Of a stretch of 64,000 nucleotides of DNA, positions 32,171-41,138 are shown piece after piece. The translations under genes and the position numbers were made by a program. This DNA comes from Euglena gracilis (lineage: Eukaryota > Euglenida > Euglenophyceae > Euglenales), in assembly GCA_039621445.1 (NCBI GenBank), contig CP154957.1, forward strand, positions 38,286,654 through 38,350,653, written 5' to 3'. The notes beneath the pieces are model-generated. The model had not been told where the DNA came from, did no database searches, and saw only the letters and a list, made by a program, of their open reading frames with translations. How positions within the stretch are numbered: the first letter of the stretch is position 1; each line of letters begins with the position of its first letter.

Positions 32171-33319
32171 TTACACGTTCGGCATGAGGGCTAAAGCCTG
32201 TTGCTGGGTGTATGCCTGGACCTGGGCCTGGGCCTGGGCCTGGGTCTGGGCCTGGGCCTGGGCCTGGGTCTGGGCCTGGGCCTGTGCGTACGCCTGTGCC
32301 TCCGCCTGTTTTTGTAGTGCCTGTGCCGCCATGGCGGCCTCTGCCGCCGCTGCGGCCTCCGCCGCCTTGTTCCGGGTCCGCATGTTCGTGGTCGTTCGGT
32401 TGGAGTCCGCGAAGCTCTGGGACATCGGTTTTACACGGGCGGCGGTCTGTATGTTTTGGGCGTCCTCGTACAGCGGGCCCACGTTGTGGGCGCCCCTGTC
32501 GCCGTGGATCACCCCCGCGGCGTCGAGGGGATCCAGGGATCCGTGATCGAACAGGATGGCGGTGGGCTGGTACTCGATGAGCAGGGCGAGCTTGTTGAAG
32601 GACCGGCTCCACTCGGGGTTGTTGTCGCCGAAGTTGCTGATGATCTCGGGGGAGCACTCCGCGTCCGCGTAGCGGCTGAGGAGCTGCAGTTTGCGCCGGG
32701 CCACGTCCTCGGTGGTCCCGGCCGTGCTGAGGTAGCTCGCGTACAGGTCCACCGCCTTCCGGGCGTTCTCCCCCACGGGATAGGGGTCCGCGTCGCCGGC
32801 CAGAGCCTCGTAGAAGTCCCACCCGAACAGGTTGATCACGTTCTCGGCCGGCATGCCGATCACCAGCGAAATCATCTGGGTCACGTAGGACACGCGCTCG
32901 TTCTCGAGGGAGATGGCCGTTTGGAAGTAGTCCCGGTCCACGTACTTGAACATGTCCTTGGCATCGGTGCGCATGCGCCGGTTGCCCCACTTGAAGGGGG
33001 CCCCGGCGATGGGGACCCCCTGGTTGTTCATCAGCGCCAGGTTCAGCACCCCGGGCTCCCCGCTCGGGGTCATGTGGGCCTGCTGGAAGGCCCCGCGCTC
33101 CGCGGAGCGCTTCCCGAACGCGAAGAAGCTGCACAGCCCCTCCCGGCGGTCCGAGCTCACGTCCTTGTAGGCCTGGGGCTCGGGCGGGGTGACCATACTG
33201 TCACCCACCGGATAAAAATAGTTTCCGGCAATTTGCACCTTTCCCTTGTCGTTGGGGACCGTGCCCACCCGGGAGGGGAGGAACTCGGTGGAGTTGTTGA
33301 TGCGCAGACGGTGAATCAT
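32171..33319 (-). CDS. Virion-cluster protein, 382 aa, with Gln-Ala repeat tail
   Basis: Starts MIHRLRINNSTEFLPSRVGT and appears globular for about 310 residues (including YFQTAISLENERVSYVTQM and INLFGWDFYEALAGDADPYP). It then changes to an Ala-rich helix (AAEAAAAAEAAMAAQALQKQ) and a QAQAQAQT repeat tail of about 40 residues, ending ALALMPNV. The tail is encoded by a CTGGGC minisatellite, so its length probably varies between viral isolates. There is no membrane segment. Its place among the capsid genes and its own late motif suggest a structural protein. No family recognised. Frame intact. Confidence 0.65.
   Translation of the reverse strand: MIHRLRINNSTEFLPSRVGTVPNDKGKVQIAGNYFYPVGDSMVTPPEPQAYKDVSSDRREGLCSFFAFGKRSAERGAFQQAHMTPSGEPGVLNLALMNNQGVPIAGAPFKWGNRRMRTDAKDMFKYVDRDYFQTAISLENERVSYVTQMISLVIGMPAENVINLFGWDFYEALAGDADPYPVGENARKAVDLYASYLSTAGTTEDVARRKLQLLSRYADAECSPEIISNFGDNNPEWSRSFNKLALLIEYQPTAILFDHGSLDPLDAAGVIHGDRGAHNVGPLYEDAQNIQTAARVKPMSQSFADSNRTTTNMRTRNKAAEAAAAAEAAMAAQALQKQAEAQAYAQAQAQTQAQAQAQTQAQAQAQVQAYTQQQALALMPNV
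32213..32290. repeat. CCTGGG minisatellite inside the 382-aa gene
   Basis: Tandem CTGGGCCTGGGC / CTGGGTCTGGGC words of 6 and 12 bases encode the Gln-Ala tail on the minus strand. A similar but distinct GGGGCTGGGCCTGG minisatellite encodes the tail of the gene at 47763-48421. Confidence 0.75.
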
Positions 33320-33330
33320 GCCGCTTTGTC

Positions 33331-33344
33331 AAAAAGATCCAACG
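33331..33344 (-). promoter_or_regulatory. Late-type motif for the 382-aa gene
   Basis: CCGTTGGATCTTTTTG, about 14-26 bases before the ATG at 33319. Confidence 0.75.
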
Positions 33345-33351
33345 GTGGCGA

Positions 33352-34041
33352 TTAGGATCGTCCGATGCCAATCATGCCTACAACGTCGTCCCACAGGCGG
33401 CCGAGGGACCACCACAGGACCTGCGCCGCATCCGCGGCCAACCCGAACGCCGCACGCAGGAGCTCCCACACGAGGCGCGTCCACTGGGCCAGGGCCCCCA
33501 GGAGGGGCCCCACCTCCACGAGGCCCAGCGTCAGCGCCGCCACCACCAACCCCCGCCAGATCAGCGCGCTGTGGTGCACGAGACCCGTCCAGGTCCCGTC
33601 CCAGGCGCGGAACTGCGTCGCGAAGTCCGCGTAGTTCCACACCACCCAGCCCGCCGCGCGGCCGAAGGTCTCGAAGACGGCGCGCACCAGGGTCCACGGG
33701 TGGTACGTCGCCTGCCACCGGAGGTGCTCCCACGCGTTGCGGGCGATGGGCTCGCCATCCGCGGTGTGCTCGATGGGCCGTCCGTTGGCGACGTTCTCGT
33801 AGTCCACGGGGAGCAGGGCCACGTGGGGGTAGCGTTCGGGGTGGTCCGGCAACGGCAGCGCCGGGTCCATGGGCTTCTGCCCCCCGACGACGATGAGGTT
33901 CCCGATGAGGATCACCGGTCGCCTGGGTCGCTGGCGCCACAGGATGTTCAGCACGGGATCCTGTCGGATGCGCTCGTCGAGCCCCCGCTTACCACCGGCC
34001 ACCATCCGGGGATCGTTCGGGGGGCCGAGCAACCACGCCAT
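33352..34041 (-). CDS. Putative virion membrane protein, 229 aa
   Basis: Starts MAWLLGPPNDPRMVAGGKRG. The N-terminal half is soluble and basic (NILWRQRPRRPVILIGNLIV). The C-terminal half contains hydrophobic stretches (ALIWRGLVVAALTLGLVEVG and following LLGALAQW, LLRAAFGLAADAAQVLWWSL), suggesting two membrane segments. The start at 34041 follows the late motif CGTTGGATTGTACC; an ATG 12 bases further upstream lies within the motif region. Inferred role: internal membrane or membrane-active protein. No family recognised. Confidence 0.6.
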   Translation of the reverse strand: MAWLLGPPNDPRMVAGGKRGLDERIRQDPVLNILWRQRPRRPVILIGNLIVVGGQKPMDPALPLPDHPERYPHVALLPVDYENVANGRPIEHTADGEPIARNAWEHLRWQATYHPWTLVRAVFETFGRAAGWVVWNYADFATQFRAWDGTWTGLVHHSALIWRGLVVAALTLGLVEVGPLLGALAQWTRLVWELLRAAFGLAADAAQVLWWSLGRLWDDVVGMIGIGRS

Positions 34042-34046
34042 GCCAC

Positions 34047-34062
34047 GGTACAATCCAACGGT
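34047..34062 (-). promoter_or_regulatory. Late-type motif for the 229-aa gene
   Basis: CACCGTTGGATTGTACC just upstream of the ATG at 34041. Confidence 0.7.
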
Positions 34063-34072
34063 GCGGGTGGTT

Positions 34073-34360
34073 TCAGAGGAGACGGCGCCGGATCCGGCGC
34101 ACCGCCGAACCCACCGACGCCTCCAGACGGCGCTTCTCCCGGGGGAAGAAGTTGCCGACGAAGGTCCAGCCCATGAAGGCCACGGCGGCGTAGGGCAGGG
34201 CGGCCAACAGGGCCAGATTCAGACGGAAGACCCCCGAGTCCACGTTGGTGGTGTTCCGCACGACACTGTCGATGGGCTGCTCCACGGCGTGCACCAGAGG
34301 GTGGATCGCGTGGCCCAGCTCCTGGATGAGCTGGGACCCGAAATGCAGGGGCTGCACCAT
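34073..34360 (-). CDS. Small membrane protein, 95 aa
   Basis: Starts MVQPLHFGSQLIQELGHAIH. One strong hydrophobic stretch at about residues 50-72 (LNLALLAALPYAAVAFMGWT) is followed by a basic tail (PREKRRLEASVGSAVRRIRR). This is the layout of a single-span membrane protein with a positively charged inner side. The late motif is about 30-43 bases upstream. Likely role: membrane remodelling in the virion, or entry. No family recognised. Confidence 0.6.
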   Translation of the reverse strand: MVQPLHFGSQLIQELGHAIHPLVHAVEQPIDSVVRNTTNVDSGVFRLNLALLAALPYAAVAFMGWTFVGNFFPREKRRLEASVGSAVRRIRRRLL

Positions 34361-34387
34361 AGTGTTCTGCAACAGCGCCACGGACCC

Positions 34388-34403
34388 AAAGAATCCAAGG
34401 ACG
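34388..34403 (-). promoter_or_regulatory. Late-type motif for the 95-aa gene
   Basis: GTCCTTGGATTCTTTG, a variant with CTTGG in place of GTTGG. Confidence 0.6.
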
Positions 34404-34410
34404 GTGGTGG

Positions 34411-34806
34411 TTACACGTAGGGATGGAAGCGGCCGTAGGTGCGGACCGGGGCCGTGGTCCGCCGGAGCCTCTGCGCGCCGACGTTCCCGCGGGCGTCGTA
34501 CAGCAGCACCCCGTCGGCCGTGTCGCCCACCCGGCGCTGGGGGCGGGGAACCAGCGGCACGAAATAGCCCTGCATCCCCCGCGGCGTCCGCCGCTCCTCG
34601 ATCAGGGGGCTGGGGCGCTCCGAGGTGCGCATCCCCGGGTCGTAGGGCTGGACTGGGGCCACCGGCAGTGCGGACCGCAGGTCCCACCCCCGCGCCGCGG
34701 AGTCGGGGAGGTTGTACTGGAGGTTGCGCAGGCGATCCGCGTAGCTGGTCTGCCGGGCGCGGGAGCCCAGACCGTAGACGGTCGCGAAATTATCCAACGT
34801 TGCCAT
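34411..34806 (-). CDS. Virion-cluster protein, 131 aa, function unknown
   Basis: Starts MATLDNFATVYGLGSRARQT, has an Arg-rich, Pro-rich middle, and ends RTTAPVRTYGRFHPYV. It lies directly downstream of the capsid gene (ATG 8 bases after its stop), so it may depend on the capsid transcript. The late motif CGTTGGATAATTT lies just inside the ORF (34787-34801), so if that is its promoter the real start would be a later ATG (MRTSERP... at about 34633). A second copy begins at 63735 and is cut by the window end. Confidence 0.6.
   Translation of the reverse strand: MATLDNFATVYGLGSRARQTSYADRLRNLQYNLPDSAARGWDLRSALPVAPVQPYDPGMRTSERPSPLIEERRTPRGMQGYFVPLVPRPQRRVGDTADGVLLYDARGNVGAQRLRRTTAPVRTYGRFHPYV
34787..34801 (-). 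promoter_or_regulatory. Late-type motif just after the 131-aa ATG
   Basis: AACGTTGGATAATTTC, beginning 5 bases after the ATG. Present in both copies (also 63740-63755). Confidence 0.5.
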
Positions 34807-34814
34807 TCGCGCGG

Positions 34815-36427
34815 TCACTGTACGTTGAGCTGCTTGGTGACCACCTGGCTGCAGCGCGAGAACTGGTTGGAGTGGGCCGCGAGGTTGACGAGGGTCTGGT
34901 ACTCGATCCACACGTAGATCTTCCGCACCCCGTCGGCGGCGTGCACAAACGGGTCGCTGGTGGGGGCGCTGTCGTCGCGGATGACGTTCTTGAGGCGGAT
35001 GACGTAGTCGCTGGTGTCGTTGACGATGCCCCCCACGATCTCCGCCCCCGGCACCCCGGACTGGATGTTCATGGAGAGGTCGACGTGGTACATGGGGATC
35101 TCGTAGCGCTCGCGCCCGATGAGGTTGGGGTCGCGCGTCGTCTCGTTCCCTGTGTAGTAGGTGAGGTCGGTGTCCACCTGGCGCCCCGGGGGATCGGGGG
35201 CCAGCAGGCGCTGGAAGCGCACGTAGGGGTCCGCCAGGCTGAAGCGCTTGTTGTCCGACAGCACGTAGTGGCGGTACACCTGGAACAGGGTGTCGAGGTC
35301 CAGGACCTTGTCGTTCTTCCAGCGGATCTCCACGCCGATCAGGCGCTCGTAGGGCTCGCAGGGCGCGAACAGCGGCTCGAAGCCGTTGCCGTTCGGTTGG
35401 GGGTTCTTCGGGGCCAGCATCCACTAGATGCGGACGATGTTCGTCCGGATCTCCCAGTCGTTGAGGGGAATGTCCAGGAAGTTGGACGGGTTGCTGAAGT
35501 CGAAGTTGTACTCCCGCATGCTGTAGCGGTGCATGAGCCACGACAGCATGCGCGCCGGGGGCAGCGTGAACCCGTGGATGCCGTCCAGGAGGGTGGTGCG
35601 GTACTGCCGGACCTCCAGGTCGGTGATGCGGGCCACGGAGTAGGGGTGGGCGCCCCCGGACGACGGGTCGGTGGCGAACAGCAGGAATTTTTGCGTCTGT
35701 TGGGCGGACACCCACGGCTCGAACATGAGGTTGATCTGCACGAACTCCACGCGCCACAGGTGCAGGCGGTGGAAGATGGGGCCGCACAACTGGTTGAGGC
35801 TGATGTCGAAGAGAACTTGTACGGCGTCCCGGTGACCTTGTCACTCCAGATCATCCGGGGCAGACCGTCGTCCCGCTCCAGACCGGCGCGGGTCACGTCG
35901 CTCATCTTGATGTTGACGTTGTCGATGGACAGCTGGCTGCCGCTGTCGACGTACCAGCCCTTGTCCGCGGTCCGGTAGCTGAAGGTCGGACTGTAGCCCG
36001 CCGGGACCACCCCGGCGTTCATCAGGAAGGCGTCGCGGACCTCGTTGTGCTCGCCCGCCAGCTTGGCGGTGTTCATCACGTAGAGGTGGGTGAGCTCGCG
36101 CATGCGGTCGGCGCGGAACACTATGTCCTCGTTGATCTTGATAGTCATCTCCCGGATCAGGTCCGGGGCCCGCACGGCGAAGACGTTGCCCGTGTTGGGC
36201 CGGGCACTGAAGTCCAGGCCGAAGCGCAGCCGGATGTCGTTCAGCACCAGCTCCCGGTCCGTGGCGTGCTTGAAATCCAGCTTGATGCGGGTGTACTGGC
36301 CCGGGGCCACACTGGCCGGCTCGAAGGGCTGCCGGCGCGTGATGTCCTCGTGGATGGGCGCCAGGCGCCGCGACTGCACCAGCAGGTTCCGATTGTTCTG
36401 TCCCACGACGGCGGAGTGGTCCGACAT
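34815..36427 (-). pseudogene. Major capsid protein (double-jelly-roll type), left copy
   Basis: About 537 codons from MSDHSAVVGQNNRNLL to VVTKQLNVQ. The middle carries FDISLNQLCGPIFHRLHL followed by VEFVQINLMFEPW, matching the pattern around the second jelly roll of Polinton-like and virophage capsid proteins (I-P-L-x-x-L-F-G, then alternating hydrophobic strands). The N-terminal half is beta-rich (YTRIKLDFKH, RFGLDFSARP, IREMTIKINEDIVFRAD). This copy has a 1-nt deletion near 35,815 and a TAG codon at about 35,426 where the right copy has Trp (IVRI-stop-WML versus IVRIWWML). Its late motif is the best in the window. Role: icosahedral shell. Confidence 0.75.
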
Positions 36428-36434
36428 GGTGCGC

Positions 36435-36453
36435 GAAAAAAGGATCCAACAAA
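36435..36453 (-). promoter_or_regulatory. Late-type motif for the capsid gene, left copy
   Basis: TTTGTTGGATCCTTTTTTCG, 8-25 bases before the ATG at 36427. It is one half of a divergent pair with 36508-36520. Confidence 0.8.
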
Positions 36454-36507
36454 CCGGGTTGTTCGCCGAGTTGGCAGTACTGATTGAATCACAACCACCA
36501 CCCCCGC

Positions 36508-36520
36508 TGTTGGATCCCAG
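36508..36520 (+). promoter_or_regulatory. Late-type motif for the 860-aa gene, left copy
   Basis: CTGTTGGATCCCAG, 7-19 bases before the ATG at 36527, pointing away from the capsid gene. The 99-base spacer between the two ATGs is conserved in the right copy. Confidence 0.8.
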
Positions 36521-36526
36521 CGACGC

Positions 36527-37617
36527 ATGGCCTCGGCACCCACTGTTCCCGTCGTCGACGACGACGACCCCGAGGTGCGGATACCGTTCACCAACGACCG
36601 CCTGCGGGCCGCGGTGGGGCGGAGCCTGACCAGCGCCGATCGCCGTCGCCTGGACCGGATGTGGACGGATTACACCCGATCCTTGCTGACCCGCGAGCTT
36701 TACCGGCGGCTGCGGGCGAAACCGCCCGACCCCGTGTCCGACTGGCAACTGGATGCGGAGGTGCTGCAGAGCATCGCCGGAATGACCCGGCGGGCCCAGG
36801 GTTACCTCGCCGCCCACTGGAAGGAGCTGGTGCGGACGGGGAAGGTCACCCGCACCGAGTTCGCGTACCTCATGCTGAAGACCGACCACTCCGTCATCCC
36901 CGACATGGGGGGCTACTTCCGCACCAATCCGGTGGCGGAGGGAGAGGGGCCGCAACATCGTCCACCACCGATGGCGTCCCGTACATCAACGACGCACACT
37001 GGCAGCACGACGTGATCAGCGAGGCCAACAAGACGACCATAACGCTCATGGTGATGGAGCGGCTGGCGGAGTACACCGACACGGGGCTGCCGGCCGTCGA
37101 GCCCCCGCTGCACGACACCACCCGGGTGGCCGCGGTGGGCGCCCAGGACAACGTCAAGGACGCGTGGATACCGGACTACGAGGCGGAGCCGTCCCGGCCC
37201 AAGAATCGACGGCAGGCCGAGATCCTGCGCTCACAAAAGCGCGACGAAGCGGTGGAGGCTGCCCGGCAACGGGCGGTCGCCGCCGCGGCGGAGGAGAAGA
37301 TTGAGGCGGAGTCTGCGCCGCTGTTCTCCGACTCGGATTCACCGCCGCCGGCGGCGGCGGACGACGACGCGTCCGCACCGTTGTTCTCCCCGGACGCGGG
37401 CACCCCGCTGTCCACACTCACCCCCTCCACGGCACCGCCGCCGCAGCTCTCCGCGGCGGTGACCGTTCCCGACGACACGCAGGCAACCGTACTGGATGCG
37501 GACGACGACGAAGACGCCACCCAGTTGTCCATGGCAGACGACCCCGCCGGGGCGGGTTCGGGAGCCGTAGCCCCACCAGCTGGGTCGACTGTGACTGTGG
37601 CTGTGTCGGCACGGTGA
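36527..37617 (+). pseudogene. Large protein (about 860 aa), left copy, N-terminal half
   Basis: Starts MASAPTVPVVDDDDPEVRIP. It is alpha-helical and charged (DRRRLDRMWTDYTRSLLTRE, AQGYLAAHWKELVRTGKVTR), then acidic and Pro/Ala-rich. A 1-nt loss near 36,950 shifts the frame relative to the right copy. The match to the right copy stops at about 37,580 (GSGAVAPP), where the inverted segment begins, so the second half of the protein is on the other strand here. No family recognised. Confidence 0.65.
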
Positions 37618-38785
37618 GCTGCGTCGATTGTGGTGCGGTGGATTGGGTGGTGATGAGGTGCCACGAGGCCTGCGAATCGTCGGGGGGGTCCGGCAACGGG
37701 TGCCATTGCTCGTGAAACAGGCGGCGGATGTTCCTCGCGATGTCCTGGGGTCGCCAGTCGTAGCGGAACCGCATCATCCGGGACCCGTAGTCCCACTATT
37801 GATTGCGGAATTCGGGGCGCATCGGCAGTGTCGGGGCGGGGCGGACGGGGGGTACGGGCAGCCGCGCGAGGGTCTGCCAGACCCCGAGTTCATTTTCCCG
37901 CCCAGGATGCGCTCCAGGGCCGCGTCGTCCCGGAGCAGGGACAGCTGCGCGGCCACGGTCGCCCAGTACCGGGCGAAGGTGTACGGGGTGCGGTTTCGCA
38001 GGGCATCCAGGTCGAGTTCGTCCGCCTGGTTGCCGAATTCCCGCCGCAGTCTTCCGAGGATGCGCCGTTGCTGTTCCGCCGCGTTGCGCGACGCGGACCG
38101 GGGGCTGGGTGTGTGATCGACGGGGGCGCCGGGCGGGGCCGGGAGTGCGATGACGGACGGGGTGGACGACGGGGTGGCGGACATATCCGCGTCCCCCCCC
38201 TCCGGAGACCCGGCGGGGCTGTTGCCGATCAACGTGGCGGTGGAGGGGGTGGCGGTTACCGCGGAGGCGGGGGGGGGGGAGCCGGTCCACTTACGCCTGG
38301 GCCAGGGGGTGCAGTTCCATGCGAGGGGGCGGTTGTCCCGCACGCCTCACGACGGACAGGGCCTGGGAGGGCTCCGGTGAGGACGCGACCAATATCGGGG
38401 AGTCCGCGACGACGGTCGCGTTGCGCTTCCGTTCCTTCCGGGCCTCGTCCCGCAGTTTCCGCTGCTCGCACTCCCACTCGGCCCGCCGCGCGGGGTCCCG
38501 GGGCCGGCCCTTGGGCGGTCCCCGTTTGCGCCCCGCGTGGGGGACGACCACGACCTGCGACAGCCGGATCATGTCGTCCGGACGGCCGGGCGGTACGCGC
38601 CGCCGGCTGGGAGTCTGCCAGCCGGTGGTGGTGGACGAGGCGGCCGCGGGGTTCGCGGCGGCTGCCGCGGCCCGCTCCTCCTCCGCTTGTGCCTGGGACC
38701 GGGTGACCACCCGGCTGCGCCCGATGTTGGTGCGCGCGCGGTACAGGTTGGGGTACAACTGCGAACCCACCCGGGGGAACTCACA
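37583..38785 (-). pseudogene. Inverted internal segment carrying C-terminal half of the 860-aa gene
   Basis: This segment runs in the same plus-strand direction as 59232-60830 although its neighbours are inverted copies of the right arm. On the minus strand it encodes VGSQLYPNLYRARTNIGRSR, PPKGRPRDPARRAEWE, FGNQADELDLDALRNRTPYT (here with EFGNQ), then, past a deletion of about 400 bases near 37,893, the start of the 411-aa gene (MMRFRYDWRPQDIARNIRRL). Both ends lie in the STQLT-encoding repeats or next to GTCGAC words. A local inversion plus deletion disrupts both genes in this copy. Confidence 0.75.
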
Positions 38786-39817
38786 ATCCCAACCCAGTCG
38801 ACGCAGCTCACCGTGCCGACCCCGTCCACACAACCAACACAGTCGACACAACTCACAGCCCACAGCCAGGACAACAACTACCTATGGGAGGTGTACGACG
38901 AGGTTGTCGACGACCTCCCGAACGAAACGAACCTGCCCGACCTCCCGGGAGGGGTGGGGGGCGACGGGCCCGTGATGATGGATGTCGAATTTCCCACCAC
39001 ACGCGACGTCCTGACACGCGCGCAGCGCTGGATCGACACCCTCCGCGACCGGGCCGAGGACTGGGTGGAGGCCTTCACCGGCGCGATCCGGAGGGGCGAC
39101 CGCGTCGCGGCCCGGAGACTGGCCAGTCGCTGGGATAACCAACACGTGCCTCTAGAACTACACCTGTTCTACCATATCACGCGGCGCAAGTTCATCTTCG
39201 ACGAACTCGTTCGCCAGCGGAGACTGCCACCGGGATGGCAGGGCCCGTGGGACGTGCAACTGCCCGATGACGACCGCCTGTTCGACCCCCCCGAAGTGGC
39301 CGATGCCGAGCGCCACTGGAATTTTTTCCACGAGGTGCGACCCCCCGCGGTGGTCGGGGGCAGCGGACGGGCCACGGCTCCCACCGAGGCGGAGGCTGCC
39401 ACCCTCTCCACCCAAACGATCATCGGCGACAGCCCGTCCACCCAAACGCTCGCCAACAGCAGCCCGTCCACCCAAACGCTCGCCGGCAGCAGCCCCCCGG
39501 CCCGCACCGTCGACACCACCCCCCTGCCCACCCAGTTCGTGGAATCCCCCGCCTGGATGGGACCACCCTCGGCCCCGGTGGATCCGCTGCCGAGCCAAGG
39601 GCCCGTGCAGGCGTACGCGTCGGGGGGGAGCAGCCCGGGCCCCGTGCAGGCGTACGCCCCGGGGCGGTTCAACGTCGTGGCCCGCCACGTCATCCATCCC
39701 GGCCAGGCCCGCCTACAGCGGGTCTTCGCCCCCCTGCGCGAGGCCATGGTCACCGCCTGGCGCCGGTGCAACCGCTTCCGGGACTCACTCGAAAGCTTCG
39801 CCTCCAGGGGTCAATAG
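38786..39817 (+). pseudogene. 411-aa repeat protein, left copy, N-truncated by inversion
   Basis: From the STQLTVPTPSTQPTQSTQLT repeats to RDSLESFASRGQ, co-linear with the right copy at 58196-59431. The first about 65 codons lie inverted at 37585-37780. The rest of the frame is open: DNNYLWEVYDEVVDDLPNET, LELHLFYHITRRKFIFDELV, a Ser/Thr-rich repeat zone (STQTLANSSPSTQTLAGSSP) and GPVQAYASGG / GPVQAYAPGR repeats. Confidence 0.7.
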
Positions 39818-39821
39818 GTGT

Positions 39822-39834
39822 CGTTGGATCCTTC
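39822..39834 (+). promoter_or_regulatory. Late-type motif for the 78-aa basic protein, left copy
   Basis: TCGTTGGATCCTTCG, 5-18 bases before the ATG at 39839. Confidence 0.8.
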
Positions 39835-39838
39835 GCGC

Positions 39839-40075
39839 ATGCCCCGCCGCTCCACCGCGTCCACGGTCGCCGGGCACATCGTCTCCCCCGGAGCGGCCAA
39901 GCAGTCCCGCGTCTTCACCCCCCTCCGCGACGGTCTGATCCGGGGCGGCACGCTCCGTCCCGCCAACCGATGGCGCAGCGGCAAAGAGTCCCGCAACAAC
40001 AACGTCCTGCAGCGCCCGCTGGCGCTCGCCGCGCGCCTGCCGTGGCTGCCCCGGTACAACTTCGCCCGCAGCTAG
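39839..40075 (+). CDS. Small basic protein, 78 aa (candidate core or cement peptide)
   Basis: Starts MPRRSTASTVAGHIVSPGAA and ends AARLPWLPRYNFARS. It has many Arg/Lys residues and no acidic clusters; compact basic peptides of this size are used as core or cement proteins in adeno-like viruses. The start follows its own late motif by a few bases; a longer frame from 39818 begins before the motif. It overlaps the proposed ATPase start in another frame. The right copy (57938-58174) is identical in length. Confidence 0.65.
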   Translation: MPRRSTASTVAGHIVSPGAAKQSRVFTPLRDGLIRGGTLRPANRWRSGKESRNNNVLQRPLALAARLPWLPRYNFARS

Positions 40076-41138
40076 GCGACACGGCGGCGGTGTCGCCGCC
40101 CCAGGTGGACCTCCAGGCGCAGCTGCAGGAGATGTTCCGCGACCCGTACCAGGCGCCCATCCTGTTGTGCCTGGGACAGAAGGGGGGCGGCAAGTCCTTC
40201 CGGGTCATGACGCTGCTCATGTGGCTGCTGCGCAACAACGTGTTCGACCAGTACTTCCTGGTCCTGCCCACGTACCTGTTCGAGTCCGCGAACTCGTACG
40301 CGTGGCTCCAGCCGTTCCGGGACAAGGTGTTCATCACCTCGGAGTACACCCCCGACCTCTCCGAGGCGTTCCTGCAGCGGCCGGACGCCACCGTCGCCCC
40401 CCACGCCATCCCCCGGACCTTCCTCTGGCTGGACGACGTGGGGATGAACGAGGCCTTCCGGACCGACCGCCACTTCGTGGGGCTGCTGTCCGTCGCCCGC
40501 CACAAGCGGCTCAGCGTCTGCCTGTGCTACCACTCGCTGACCTCGGGGCACACCCTGTCCCCGTTCCTCCGGCAGAACGTCACCCACACCCTGCTCTTCC
40601 GCGTGACCAACGAAAAACTCGTGGAAAGCATCTACGAGGAGCTCATCTCCATGACCGGACACTACGAGCGCTTCCGGGAATTCAAGGGGATCTACAACCA
40701 GCACACCTGCTCTGTCGTCAACCCCTGCACCGGGGAGGTCGACAAGAACTTCAACGGCATCTGCATCAACAACTCCCTGGGGTGCCTCGACTGGAACGTG
40801 GCCGAATGGTTCCCCGAGGAGACGGAGGTCCTCTGCGTCTTCCTCGACCGCATGAAGCGCGAGATGGAACAGCGCCGTCTGCCCGCCCCCGCGGATCACC
40901 AGCACCTGAAGGCGGTGGAGCCGGAGCGGGTGGCCAACATCCGGGGGGCGGATCCGTCCGTCGGGCTCACACACCCGAAGACACCCACCCGCACGGAACT
41001 CACCCCGGAGTCCTGGCACCAGCTCACCCGGGCGGCGCACCACCCCCTGAGTTTCCTCACCCACCCCCAAAATCTGGTGAAGTACCACCGGGTAATTCTG
41101 GCCGAATCCACTCCCTGCAGCACCTGTTCGGGAAGTAG
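39970..41138 (+). CDS. Genome-packaging ATPase (A32/FtsK-like), left copy, C-terminal frameshift
   Basis: Walker A is LCLGQKGGGKSFRVM (from about 40,170), Walker B is TFLWLDDVGMNEAF (from about 40,420), followed by SVCLCYHSLTSGHTLSP, where a sensor/arginine region is expected. This is the usual layout of the packaging ATPases of Polinton-like viruses and nucleocytoplasmic large DNA viruses. Role: ATP-driven loading of the genome into the capsid. Two in-frame starts are possible: 39970 (MAQRQRV..., overlapping the basic-protein gene) or 40132 (MFRDPYQ...). Near 41,105 this copy lacks 11 nt present in the right copy, so the last about 12 codons shift frame; the domain itself is intact. Confidence 0.85.

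Noticed and set aside
28863-34806. An adenovirus-type protease or a retroviral-type integrase among the unknown virion genes
   Set aside because: I looked for the His-Asp/Glu-Cys order of the protease and the D-D-E pattern of the integrase and found neither in any credible frame of the window.
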